The position numbers and the translations under genes were made by a program. The notes under the pieces were generated by a model. It worked only from the letters and a program-made list of their open reading frames with translations. It was not told the origin of the DNA and did no database searches. Shown one piece after another: positions 10,568-22,300 of a stretch of DNA of 64,000 bases. The stretch comes from Ornithodoros turicata (taxonomy: Eukaryota; Arthropoda; Arachnida; Ixodida; Argasidae), in the NCBI RefSeq assembly GCF_037126465.1, contig NW_026999482.1, positions 62,001 through 126,000 of the forward strand, written 5' to 3'. Numbering within the stretch: the stretch's first letter is position 1; the number at the start of each line of letters is the position of its first letter.

Positions 10568-13065
10568 ATGTGGTTGAGTTGTCCTAGTATGAGTCTTCGT
10601 GGTATGAGCTGTGTGTGGTACGAGTTATCTTGGTATGAGTTGAGTGTTGTATGTGTTGTCCGGTATGAACTGTCCAGGTATGAATTGTTTGGTATGAGTT
10701 GTCTTGGTATGACTTGTCCCAGTATGAGTCGTCCCGGTATGAGTCGTCGTTATATCAGTTGAGTGTGGTATGTGTTGTCTGGTGTGAGCTGTCCAGGTGT
10801 GAGTTGTCCTAGTATGAGTCGTCGTGGTATGAGCGGTGTGTGGTACGAGTTGTCTTGGTATGAGTTGAGTGTGGTATGTGTTGTCTGGTATGAACTGTCC
10901 AGGTATGAATTGTTTGGTATGAGTTGTCTTGGTATGACTTGTCCCAGTATGAGTCGTCCCGGTATGAGTCGTCGTTATATCAGTTGAGTGTGGTATGTGT
11001 TGTCTGGTGTGAGCTGTCCAGGTGTGAGTTGTCCTAGTATGAGTCGTCGTGGTATGAGCGGTGTGTGGTACGAGTTGTCTTGGTATGAGTTGAGTGTGGT
11101 ATGTGTTGTCTGGTATGAACTGTCCAGGTATGAATTGTTTGGTATGAGTTGTCTTGGTATGACTTGTCCCAGTATGAGTCGTCCCGGTATGAGTCGTCGT
11201 TATATCAGTTGAGTGTGGTATGTGTTGTCTGGTGTGAGCTGTCCAGGTGTGAGTTGTCCTAGTATGAGTCGTCGTGGTATGAGCGGTGTGTGGTACGAGT
11301 TGTCTTGGTATGAGTTGAGTGTGGTATGTGTTGTCTGGTATGAACTATCCAGGTATGAATTGTTTGGTATGAGTTGTCTTGGTATGACTTGTCCCAGTAT
11401 GAGTCGTCCCGGTATGAGTCGTCGTTATATCAGTTGAGTGTGGTATGTGTTGTCTGGTGTGAGCTGTCCAGGTGTGAGTTGTCCTAGTATGAGTCGTCGT
11501 GGTATGAGCGGTGTGTGGTACGAGTTGTCTTGGTATGAGTTGAGTGTGGTATGTGTTGTCTGGTATGAACTGTCCAGGTATGAATTGTTTGGTATGAGTT
11601 GTCTTGGTATGACTTGTCCCAGTATGAGTCGTCCCGGTATGAGTCGTCGTTATATCAGTTGAGTGTGGTATGTGTTGTCTGGTGTGAGCTGTCCAGGTGT
11701 GAGTTGTCCTAGTATGAGTCGTCGTGGTATGAGCGGTGTGTGGTACGAGTTGTCTTGGAATGAGTTGAGTGTGGTATGTGTTGTCTGGTATGAACTGTCC
11801 AGGTATGAATTGTTTGGTATGAGTTGTCTTGGTATGACTTGTCCCAGTATGAGTCGTCCCGGTATGAGTCGTCGTTATATCAGTTGAGTGTGGTATGTGT
11901 TGTCTGGTGTGAGCTGTCCAGGTGTGAGTTGTCCTAGTATGAGTCGTCGTGGTATGAGCGGTGTGTGGTACGAGTTGTCTTGGAATGAGTTGAGTGTGGT
12001 ATGTGTTGTCTGGTATGAACTGTCCAGGTATGAATTGTTTGGTATGAGTTGTCTTGGTATGACTTGTCCCAGTATGAGTCGTCCCGGTATGAGTCGTCGT
12101 TATATCAGTTGAGTGTGGTATGTGTTGTCTGGTGTGAGCTGTCCAGGTGTGAGTTGTCCTAGTATGAGTCGTCGTGGTATGAGCGGTGTGTGGTACGAGT
12201 TGTCTTGGTATGAGTTGAGTGTGGTATGTGTTGTCTGGTATGAACTGTCCAGGTATGAATTGTTTGGTATGAGTTGTCTTGGTATGACTTGTCCCAGTAT
12301 GAGTCGTCCCGGTATGAGTCGTCGTTATATCAGTTGAGTGTGGTATGTGTTGTCTGGTGTGAGCTGTCCAGGTGTGAGTTGCCCTAGTATGAGTCGTCGT
12401 GGTATGAGCGGTGTGTGGTACGAGTTGTCTTGGTATGAGTTGAGTGTGGTATGTGTTGTCTGGTATGAACTGTCCAGGTATGAATTGTTTGGTATGAGTT
12501 GTCTTGGTATGACTTGTCCCAGTATGAGTCGTCCCGGTATGAGTCGTCGTTATATCAGTTGAGTGTGGTATGTGTTGTCTGGTGTGAGCTGTCCAGGTGT
12601 GAGTTGTCCTAGTATGAGTCGTCGTGGTATGAGCGGTGTGTGGTACGAGTTGTCTTGGTATGAGTTGAGTGTGGTATGTGTTGTCTGGTATGAGCTGTCC
12701 AGGTATGAATTGTTTGGTATGAGTTGATTGGTATGAGTTGTCTTGGTATGAGTTGTCCTAGTATGAGTCGTCGTGATATGAGTTGAGTGTGTTATTAGTT
12801 GTCTTGGTATGAGTTGAGTGTGGTATGAGTTGTCCTGGTATGAGTTGAGTGCTGTATGTGTTGTATATTATGAGCTGTCCAGGTACGACTTGTCCTAGTA
12901 TGAGTCGGCGTGGTATGAGATGAGTGTTGTGTGTGTTGTCTGTGTATGAGCTGTCTTGGTGCGAGTCGTTTGGTATGAGTTGTCTTGGTATGAGTTGAGT
13001 GTGGTATGCATTGTCTGGTATGCTGCTGTCCAGGTATGAGTTGTCTTGGTATGAGCTGGGCTGTC
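10568..13065. repeat. Satellite: 225-bp higher-order units of fifteen 15-mers
   Basis: Basic 15-mer GGTATGAGTTGTCCT-like. Eight consecutive near-identical 225-bp units start at 10763, 10988, 11213, 11438, 11663, 11888, 12113 and 12338, with a partial unit before and degenerate units after 12563. Each unit has an open pentapeptide-repeat frame closed by TGA after TATATCAGT. That frame is a by-product of 15 being divisible by 3. Adjacent units 11663 and 11888 share a private GGAATG variant, showing local duplication. Confidence 0.95.
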
Positions 13066-13460
13066 GCCCATCCGTTGTCTGCTTCATTCCCCTAAACTTG
13101 ACGTGCTCCTTTTTTCCAAATTCTTCACTTGCAATCTAAATTCCGCGTACTATGTGGGTATCTAACATGTATTTGTGAAACAGATAAGCAGCGAATAGCT
13201 TCCCACTACATCACTTGCGTGTGTGCTGTCATTCATTCGGCACTTTATTATCACGAAACTCGACAGACAAAGCATGGAATGGCGGGTGGTTTCCTTTGTG
13301 CCATTTGTGGTTCCCGTTGGTTCACAGTGCAGCATGAAGATGTCGGTTCATTGTGTGTATTCATCTTTGGATTATTGTTGTCTTCGGAAATACATGCCTG
13401 CAGCCTCGACGGTTTTCTCAAAGATTGTTTCAAATTGCCCCTTCCCTTTCCCTATGGCGT

Positions 13461-13745
13461 TATAGACCTTTCCCTGTTTGTAAATTTGTAAACAAATGAC
13501 GTCATCGTGTTCGACAGCACCACCAATTTGGTACAGTTGAACTACGCTCGAAAGTCGAGGCCGAAAGTCTTGAAGGGATTACGACGGTCCATGAAAGGGA
13601 CACGGCCTCGGGTCCTACTTTTCTTTCAATAAGAGACAGCGAACAAGTGTCCAGGATTTGTTGGAACCCAGCCCTCCCATTCCGATTTGTTTCGGTTTCA
13701 GTCTGTCTACCAACGTCACGATGACGTTTCTTGGGTAGAGGACTA
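13461..13745. mobile_element. Short MITE, GACCTCTACC family, copy 1
   Basis: Imperfect inverted ends TATAGACCTTTCCCTGTTTG / GGGTAGAGGACTA. Interior words GTGTTCGACAGC and TTTCGGTTTCAGTCTG are shared with copies at 17699 and 31804. Confidence 0.7.
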
Positions 13746-13859
13746 TTGCTCATATTGCTCATCCAGGTGCCGCCGCCGCCGCCAAAACAAAAGAAAGAAA
13801 TCTGCTAGGGTCTTAGCTCTACCTGCACAGTAAATCCGGAAACGCCCTTCTAAGTGTAT

Positions 13860-14065
13860 ACGACATGCTCCAGGGTGCACTCCTTTTTTTTACACCTCTC
13901 AAATGAGAGTACTCGAGTACCCCTTTTTGAAATGGTGTTTTCTACCAGAAACACCTTTTTTAAAGGGTGTATTTTACAATAAACACAATTTCAAATGGTG
14001 TGTAGTACTAAAAACACCTTTTCAGCACTCATTTGTATCAGTGTTTTAACAGAAATACACCAATC
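13860..14065. repeat. ACACC/GGTGT-rich degenerate repeat
   Basis: Repeating words of the form AAAGGTGT...ACACCTTTT on both strands. Similar words occur at 1-180 and, weakly, at 1335-1365. Probably a decayed palindromic MITE. Confidence 0.45.
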
Positions 14066-15058
14066 CGCATGGTCCCCCTGACCAGAATGGCACGCGCAGC
14101 ATGCTCGCATGGTGTGGCCTTTTGCTGCAATAAAGAAAAAATTTCCACGTGAAGACTGTACAAATTTAAAACTTGTAGAACAATGTGTTACAGTTCCAGA
14201 AAAATATTTATTGGCCAGAAAATCTGAGACTTACTGTCCTACGCAGGAAAGGGACCAGAACTCAACAGTGAAAATTGTTGAGAATGTATATACCTACATG
14301 AAGCTAAAAAACATTGGCAGCATAGCTAGTATAAGCGTATCCAGACACAGCAAATGTCCACTTCAACAGCCAGATTTTGACGGACTTCTTTTCGAAATAA
14401 ACGTCAGGCGAATCAGGTTTTACCAGCGGCGGACATGGCTACGTGTCCCTGAATTTTTGTTAATTCAAGCTTCGATTGATTCGAACTTCCTTTGAGTCCC
14501 CGTGAAATTCGAATTAACGAACTTTTACTGCGCACTAACGACATTAGGGAGCCCCCATTTATGACTTGTCATTTCGGAAACCAACCTTGTGCATCACATT
14601 TTTGCTCACATATTTTCTATTGTGAATATAGTCTATAAACCACTTCAGACTGGTTGTCTGATGGCTGTCTGTTGTCAGAGCGTGTCTTCAGTGAACAATT
14701 CGGACAGCCAAATGGTGTAAGCCCCTTACAAAACAGCCATTGTACAGAACTTAGTCAACAGAGAGCACAGACATCCAGTAGAGTTTCTGTTGACCTTGTG
14801 TTTACTTCACATAATGATTTTATGTTTATGGAACGTTAAGTCTTGTTGGCATTTATTTACAGGAAGGTAATAGGTCTTTCTGTAAACTCTGCATATGCTT
14901 TACACAAATTTCGTGTGACCTTCATGTGTAAGTCTTGTTATGCGTGATCTCAATTTCTCTGTTTCTCCCAATTTGCCTGTCGATGAGTCGGCGTCACCCA
15001 CGAAGCTACCTTCGTTCTTACGTGGGGCACTCGATATATTCTTATTAACCGAGGGAGA
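14066..15058. other. Unassigned
   Basis: A + strand ORF (14109-14495) of 128 codons lacks recognisable motifs and ends in TTCGAATTAACGAAC-type words suggestive of a decayed transposon end. No supported gene. Confidence 0.45.
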
Positions 15059-15060
15059 TA

Positions 15061-15908
15061 CCGTATTTTCACGCGTATTAGCCGCACCGCAGATAAGCCG
15101 CAGGACTCGTTTTTAGATACATTTTGAAAATGTTTTTGCAGATAAGCCGCACTCGCAGATAAGCCGCGGGTAATACGCGCTAAACCAGTGATGCACAAAC
15201 AAAATCAGTGGAGACGCTCAACGCTCGTCGACACCGTACTCCCTGCCAGCTGCCCCATTCCCGTACTGGTCCGCGACGTCGACGACTTTTAGTTTGAAGC
15301 CGCTGTCGTACCTGCACCTCCACGTTGGAGCCATGCCTCACCTCTTAACTACCGTGCCCGTGTCCACGAATGCTGCTGCTCTGGTCAAATGGGAACTGAC
15401 GCTTAGCTGACCACGTTCCATCCCGATGTCAGGTGTATTGAACCCTTCCTGTGGGTCTGCCGACAAAGGAGACCGTAGGGAAAGCCATAAACCCTGTGGT
15501 CCCCATTCCGGTGTCGGCATAATGTATAACAAAGGAGGTCAGTTCTAGTGTTCTACTAAGATCGGATTGTGCCCTTGTTGCGTGTTTTTCGTGGAGTGAC
15601 GAGTTAGTGGTGTTCCAGGAGACATTAATCACTGTCACCTCTTTTGTTAAAGCTGTGTGGGGGAATGAATTCAGAAGGTCAGTCTACTCGAATGTGGACC
15701 CGCCCCTGTGCGGTATTGTTCCTGCACTGGCAGGGCAGTCCTGCTCCGAAAAACATGAGGCACTGTGGGCCCTTTCGTTTAATCCGGGGTATGGGGAAAA
15801 TACCAGGGAAAAATAGCCATCAGATAAGCCGCACCCACGGATAAGCCGCAGAGCGTCCGCGAAAAAAAAATCACGCATAAGCCGCGGCTAATACGCGTGA
15901 AAATACGG
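15061..15908. mobile_element. GCCGC-type MITE, copy 1
   Basis: Inverted ends CCGTATTTTCACGCGTATTA and their complement, flanked by TA on both sides. Interior rich in ATAAGCCGCA words. Same family at 41991-42527 and 58522-59073; this copy is longer, carrying extra interior sequence. Confidence 0.8.
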
Positions 15909-16529
15909 TACTTGATTTACTGAAGCCCAATTAACACCACCCCGCGTATGATGTAAGAGAGTTTTTGTGGACTTTCTGTGACTGTAGCGAAGTTCAACAC
16001 GCAAAAAATACACAAAATGAAGTACTGCAAAACTATATATGTATCTATTTTATTCCGAAAATGCATACCCTGAAAGTGGTATCCAGTGTCGACACAGTCG
16101 TAAAACATCCCGCGCTCACAGCAGTGAAGTATTTCCCACGTACACGTGCTTCATGCGACTTACGTTTAAAAGTGATATGGTTTTGCTTTTCATTGTTGCT
16201 GTAGCTTTACGGAAAGAATTCAGGCTCCAGAATTTATGTATTTCTTGTATAGTCGATGGACAATATGTGAAATAAATGAACTATGTGGGTATATTTTCTC
16301 CCAAAACTGAACGATTGTGCTTTTCTTTTCTTTTTTTTTTTTTTCAGTTCATTAAACGAGCGTATCATATTCTGCTTCTAAACACTTTTAAGTATAAAAT
16401 TTTTATTAGCTTTGAAAACTGTTTTTAAAGACATGATTCGAAAGACTCGAGACTGGTAAGATTCGTGGATTTGCAGAACCTTCCTTGGACTCGGATTCGC
16501 AAAATTCTGGATTCGTCCCATCTCTGGAG

Positions 16530-16730
16530 GATATCTTCCACGTGGACAGTTCAGCGCACCATCTGGAACACTGGGGAGGAAGAAAGCCTCCAACATCTCA
16601 CCGAGATCTCGATGAAGAACTTGATAGAGAAGAAAACAAAATGAATGAGAAGGACAGAAGTGGAAGAAACTGAACTAAACTCCTGAACTCCCTGAAGATA
16701 TGAACTCCCCTGTACCACTGAGGTATTCAC
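16530..16730. repeat. Dispersed repeat shared with 290-480
   Basis: CCACGTGGACAGTTCAGCGC, CACCATCTGGAACACTG and GAGAAGGACAGAAGTGG match the 5' end of the window in order. Confidence 0.6.
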
Positions 16731-16752
16731 AGACGAGAGAGAACAGGAGATA

Positions 16753-17326
16753 ACATATAGTGTTAGTCTAGCAAACTTTACTGATTTCGATCGCATCCTA
16801 AATAGAAGACGGGGATTATTCATGCCCAAACTTTGCAGACTGGCAGCCATTGGTCCGAAGTTTCGTCGGATTCTTTTTTTTTTTTTTTTTTTTGGAGGGG
16901 GGGGGGCATTATGGTCCTGTAGAAGAAAAAACTAAAAGTCAAGCAAATGGTCACTCCATGCATTTCACGACACACAGGTGGTACCAGCATACAGACCAAG
17001 ACTGGAACAAGACGATTGGTGCATAACGTCAGAATCAATGCGTGTCACACCGTTGTAGGAAGCGCAGCCTGTGTGAAGTGATGTGAACGTGAACCGGACA
17101 CAAGAAAAAAATGGCGGTGTTTCTGTGGGATATGCCATTGAATGATGCCATGAGGCGAGGTTTTGCTTGATTTTTTATTTTCTTTCTACATCACCATAGC
17201 GCTTACGAAAAATTCGAACGAAACTTCAGACAAATGGCTATCAGTCTGCAAAGTTTGGGATGGGCCAAACACAGTCTTCTATTTTTACAATGCTCTCGAA
17301 ATGTGCAACGTTTGCTAGAGTAACCG
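16753..17326. mobile_element. Foldback MITE, GCAAACGTTACACA family, copy 1
   Basis: Left arm GTTAGTCTAGCAAAC...GATCGCATCC, right arm its rough complement GCTCTCGAAATGTGCAACG. Also contains CCAAACTTTGCAGACTGGC and its inverse. The same family lies at 45364-45955. Confidence 0.75.
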
Positions 17327-17334
17327 CAACGGCT

Positions 17335-17560
17335 GTTCTTCCTGTTGCGGACTTCTCCCTGTTTGTACACAAATGGCGTCACAGTGTTCGGCAGCGCCAT
17401 CAATTTGGTAGAGTTGAACTACGCCCAAAACTAGGAAGCGAACAAGGTCGCGTCCGAAAGCCACGGCCTTGAGGGGATTGCTATGGCCCCTATAAAAGGA
17501 ACGCTCCGTGGAACCCAGCCCTCCCTTTTCGATTTGTTTCGGTTCAGTCTGTATCTACCA
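17335..17560. mobile_element. Short MITE, GACCTCTACC family, truncated
   Basis: Collinear with the left part of the family (CTGTTTGTACACAAATGGCG, TTGGTAGAGTTGAACTACG) but lacks a clean right end. It directly follows another MITE. Confidence 0.6.
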
Positions 17561-17698
17561 GTCCTGATGTAAAGAAAGAAACGAGAAAGATAGAAGCACA
17601 GTCAGCCCTCAGCACAAAAAGAAAAGTTCTGTCCGACAGTTGGAACAACCAAGACCAAAACCAGAACCACTGCATTCGCTACTAGGCTTCAGCAGCGG

Positions 17699-18003
17699 CT
17701 ATAGACCTCTACCTGTTTGTAAACAAATAATGTCATTGTGTTCGACAGCGCCACGAATTTGGTAGAGTTGAACCGTTGAACTATACGTTCAGAGCTAGTG
17801 GCAAACAAGGTCGCGCCCGAAAGCCACGGTCTTCGGGGGATTACGATTGTCTCTGAAAGGGACGCGACCTTCGGTCCTACTTTTCTTTCAATAGGAGGCA
17901 GTGACCAAATGCCCATTCGTGGAACCCAGCTCTCTCCCCCTCGTATCTGTTTTGGTTTCAGTATGTCTACCAACGTCATGATGATGTTTCTCGGGTGGAG
18001 GTT
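17699..18003. mobile_element. Short MITE, GACCTCTACC family, copy 3
   Basis: Left end TATAGACCTCTACCTGTTTG; right end CTCGGGTGGAGGTTTA. Interior as in the other copies. Confidence 0.75.
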
Positions 18004-18166
18004 TATTCAGCGCAGAACAAATGAACCGCCATCTACAAGCCTGACAGAAAGCGCCGAGAAGAGTTTCATATTTCGCAATTTTTCCTTTGCCAATTACGTT
18101 CTTTATGAACATCTGCCTTGATTCGAAAGGGAAGCCTGGCCTGAACCAGAACCTGAACCTAAACCT

Positions 18167-18587
18167 AGGGTTGCCACCAGGCCGGTATTATACCGGCACG
18201 GCCGGTTATTTGGGCGCTCTGACGGTTGCCGGTGGGAAGGTGTAGCCTTTTGCCGGTATTAATTGTGGCTCATAGGGGCTTCTGCGGGCTTTCAGTTCAA
18301 CATTCCACTATAGCTTGAATAAATCTGGAACACAGACCCAGCTCCGCAGTCACCAGGTCGTTTTCTTATAGTTATTCATTTTTGTCATGATACAGCCACA
18401 CACAGGAACATATATGTTTCCTCGTCTTGAGCGAGCACGCTCTCTCTCTCTCTCTCTCCATGCGTGTGCTCGTCCACCCCTCACCCACTTTACCTTTTCC
18501 ACGAGCCTTTCCTCCTTTCCATCTATTTCACCTCCTCTCCCTCAGCCGGTATTTTTCACTACGAAAGGTGGCAACCCTACCTGAACC
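18167..18587. mobile_element. GTAGGGTTGCCACC element, copy 1
   Basis: Ends AGGGTTGCCACC / GGTGGCAACCCT. Interior has GCCGGTTATTTG and a CT-rich tract. Collinear with parts of 55235-55946 and, inverted, with 28735-29130. Confidence 0.75.
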
Positions 18588-19198
18588 TGATACAGACACA
18601 ACACAGCAGACGACAGATGCCCTGTGTCGTCTGCTTGTTATTTATTTTGATCCTATTTTTTTTATGGATCGTCATGCTTGCTGTTCTTATTCGCGGGGTG
18701 ATGTATCGGTGTGATAGGGTAGTATCGGTCATGCAATGGTGTCAAACGCACACCGTATATAACCACGAATCTGACCTTCTTGCAGCATCACTTCAAGTTC
18801 ATAATGTGTGAACATGTGATCAGTAGTAATGGTGAGATTGTTTCAACAAAGAGAATGAAAAGCCGAGGTGAAGAAGTACAAGTACCGCGCTTTGTATGTA
18901 TTTGTCCCTTCTACGTTGTTCAGCCTCAGAACATCCAGAACATCTCTCTCATGTTCCGCGCTAAACAGCCGCTGCGCTGGTGGCGCCACTTTCGCGGGCT
19001 TATTTGTGCTCAGCTGAGTGATGACTCTGGCATATGAACAGACTGTTGATAAAGCGTTTGTCAAACGCAAATAGCGCATTCTTCTACGTGGTCTGCCCTT
19101 CGTAGGGTGTATAACGGTCTCGTGGTCAAGATAAGCTTGCATGCTAACCTTTTGGTTCAGGTTTCCCAGTTTCAACTTAGTCCGCTTAGCTGCTTACT

Positions 19199-19324
19199 AT
19201 GTTCACGGTTTTTACGCGAAAGCTTCGCAGTTCGCGCTTACTTGTTTTCGTATACCTTCACTTCGCGTCTACTGGACTGACAAAGGGTGCCAGTAGTAAC
19301 CGTTCCCTCACACTCTTGCACATA
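19199..19324 (+). CDS. Acid phosphatase exon 1 (signal peptide)
   Basis: Forty-two codons from ATG to a strong donor (ATA|GTAAGT). A basic start is followed by a hydrophobic core, then the first beta strand SLTLLHI, which joins directly to VYRHGDR of exon 2. This reproduces the usual strand leading into the catalytic RHG. It is preferred over reading 5' of exon 2 straight from the intron (frame ending NHDTLILQ), because the splice gives a secretion signal and a family-like strand. Confidence 0.82.
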
Positions 19325-22300
19325 GTAAGTAGAGAACCACTAAAAAAAGTTCGCGTTACCTTTCTTGACGTGTTTCACAGTTGGTTCACCTTCGCCTTTG
19401 AGGCACCGTTGCATTTCACGTGAAGTGTTGCATTGCAATACGACGCCAGAATGCAATGAAATGCGTAGGAACACCTGCTACTACCAAAATACTAGCGTCG
19501 TGTACGTCTGTTTCAGGTTACCGAATCAGTAAACTCGAGATACGAATGATAACTGAAATGATATGTCATTCTTTTCTCCGTCCGTCTCTCTTTCTGGAGC
19601 AGTCCCTAATGATTATTTTCTGCAAAGTTCGGGTCAAGTCGAAGTTTGAGTTTCTTTCGTAAAAAGTGATCTCATGTTGAGAAGTACGTCCTTAACTTTA
19701 CTCAAAGGAGTAGAGTTTGCTATGAACAAATAATTTTTCGTGTTTTCCTTTGCTCGTTCACAGTCTGTCTGTGCAACAAGCCAAGATGAGCAGGCTAAGG
19801 TAGTTACTAACCGTCGAGATGTATTGTTTCCTGCAAACTGTTCTGAAGGCTGAAACAAGGATACGTTTCTGTTCGACAGCATGCTCTACGTCAATCAGTT
19901 CGATACATGGTTTCTGAGTATTTTATCCCAGAGTTTGTAAATCATGACACGCTCATTCTACAGGTCTACAGACATGGCGACCGGACCCCCATTTCGACGT
20001 ACAAGGACGATCCGTATCCCCTGTCAGTTTGGAAAGAAGGGCCTGGCCAGTTGACAAATGTACGCAAGAAAAGTTTTCCTCTTATTTTTCTCTGCCTTTC
20101 TGTAACGTTGTGTGCACTTCTGACCAGGGATCGGAACCGAAAACTGGAAAAAAAACTTTATTTTCTGACGAACCCGAACAATTTATTTGCTTGTCCTGAA
20201 CCGAGCTGGAACTGAACTGGAAAAAATTCATAGGGTTACCGGCTTGGGAGTTAGTCAAGAGGTGAAATAATTGTACTACCGACCGACCCTTTTTATTTTT
20301 TTATTTTTTTTTACACAGCTGCCCATGAACCGGTTAAACCGGGACAAAAAAAAGTAACTGTGTCAATCCCTGTAAATGTCCCTACCGCTGATCTGTTTGT
20401 TCTGTGTGTGTGTGTGGGGGGGGGGGGGAACCGAACCGAACCGATATAACTAAACTGGTTCACGCTGATAATTTCGGTTCAGTGGAGGCTAACCCGGACC
20501 GGACCGAAAAAAAAATACCGGTTCCGATCCCTGCTTCTGACACATTAACCACCAATTCCCACAGACCGGGTGCAAGCAGCACTACTTGCTGGGCGGCCAC
20601 CTCAGGAACATTTACTCAAACCACGGCCTCATCACGGGCAATCCTCACGAGGTGACTACGGATTTTCTAATGCGGCCACGTTTTAGTTCGCCCCTGTTAA
20701 ACTAAGCTTTGGTTGTTTATACCGAATGTGTTTTCTTACAGATACACGTAAGAAGCTCAGACAGAGACCGCTGTCTGGCCAGTGCATCCTGCCACCTTGC
20801 CGGGATGTACCCACCTTCGGGACGGTGGGTCTGGGACGATAAGTTTGACTGGCAGCCAGTCGCCATTCACACGCGGCCCGTCGAAGAGGATCCGGTATGT
20901 TTTTCTTGTCGTGTCGTCACCATTGCCATTACGTAGCTTTCTCTGTAGAATATCACGGTGTTCTGTCGGTTACTCTCTCTTTGCTTCTTCCCGTAAAAAG
21001 TGTTGTAATCTATGGTGCCAGCAAATACATTTTATCGTCGGAGTAATTGAGAAGCAGGTACAGTGCTGGACAAAAGTTTACGGAACGCGCGAGCGGCGTA
21101 TTTTCTCTGGGCAGAGACACCCTAGCGGCGAGCGGAAGCGGGCGAGTCCACTCGTTCAGAGGGATGGAAGAGTGCACTTGTGGCGACTCACCGTGGTAGT
21201 AGTGGTAACTTTGCCTTTTGAGTGTAACGAACGTCAAAATGGTTTCGTTTTCGGTCTACTGCACCGAGCTCGAGTGGCTATCGCGGGAAGGAAGTCTCTC
21301 CGCTATCGGAGAGATAACAGGGCGCTAAGATGAATTGAGGTGACAACGGGCTCGCAGTGCCTAGCTTTTTTCTTTTTTTATTAGACAAAAACAGAAGAAA
21401 AGAGCGTATACCCTTGAACAGACACACAAAAAAAGAGGCAGGGGGAGACGGTACTGTCTCAATACTTTGTTGGCCCCCTTTCGCAGCAATAACTGGGGCC
21501 ATACGCACAGGAAGGGAAGCGTATAGCCGACGGACAAGGTGCACGTCCTTACGTAGCAAGGACCACTCTGCTTCTATAAATTCCCAGAGTGCGTCCTTGC
21601 TCCTTGTAGGCGTCCGTGTCTTGTTCATCCTATTCTTCAGGCTGCCTCAGACGTTTTCGATGATGTTTAAGTCTGGGCTCTGCGCAGGCCATGTCAGCTG
21701 CATTACGCTGAGGCGTAAAAAAAGAAAAAAGCTAGGCACTGCAGCCCGTTGTCACTTCAATTCATCTTAGCGCCCTGTTATCTCTCCGATAGCGGAGGGA
21801 CTTCCACTCGCGCTCGGTGCAGCAGACTGAAAACGAAGCCATTTTGGCGTTCGTTACACTCAAAAGCAAAGTTACCACTACCACCACGGTGGGTCGCCAC
21901 AAGCGCACTCTTTCATCCCTCTGAACGCGTGGACTCACCCGCTTCCGCTCGCCGCTAGGGTGTCTCTGCCCAGAGAAAATATGCCGCTCGCGCGTTCCGT
22001 AAACTTTTGTCCAGCACTGTACGTTGCATAAGCAATATGTGCGTGACAACACAAGCTAAATTTGTAAGCCAGTACTCTGGATACGCGTGATATTTAATCA
22101 ACAGGGTGTTTTCTCTAACGTGTCCAGAAATGATATTTAAAGTGAGCGACAAAAGAAAAGCAAGTAAAACTTTTCTGCTACTTGAGTAAGAAACAGGTAC
22201 TGCTTCACTAGTAGCACCTGTTTTTTTGTCAAGTAGCTGAAAAGTAGCGCAGAGTTTCTCTTTTATCGCTCACTTTAAATAAAATTTCTGGACACGTTAG

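Noticed and set aside
10763..12562. Series of identical 74-codon ORFs with pentapeptide repeats
   Set aside because: They are a by-product of a 15-bp repeat; each is closed by the same stop and there is no promoter or splice context.
14109..14495. 128-codon + strand ORF
   Set aside because: No motif, ends in transposon-like words, no splice or promoter support.
19907..20215. ORF reading straight through into the catalytic RHG from the intron
   Set aside because: Splicing from 19324 gives a signal peptide and the conserved beta strand; the read-through has no secretion signal and runs into the next intron.
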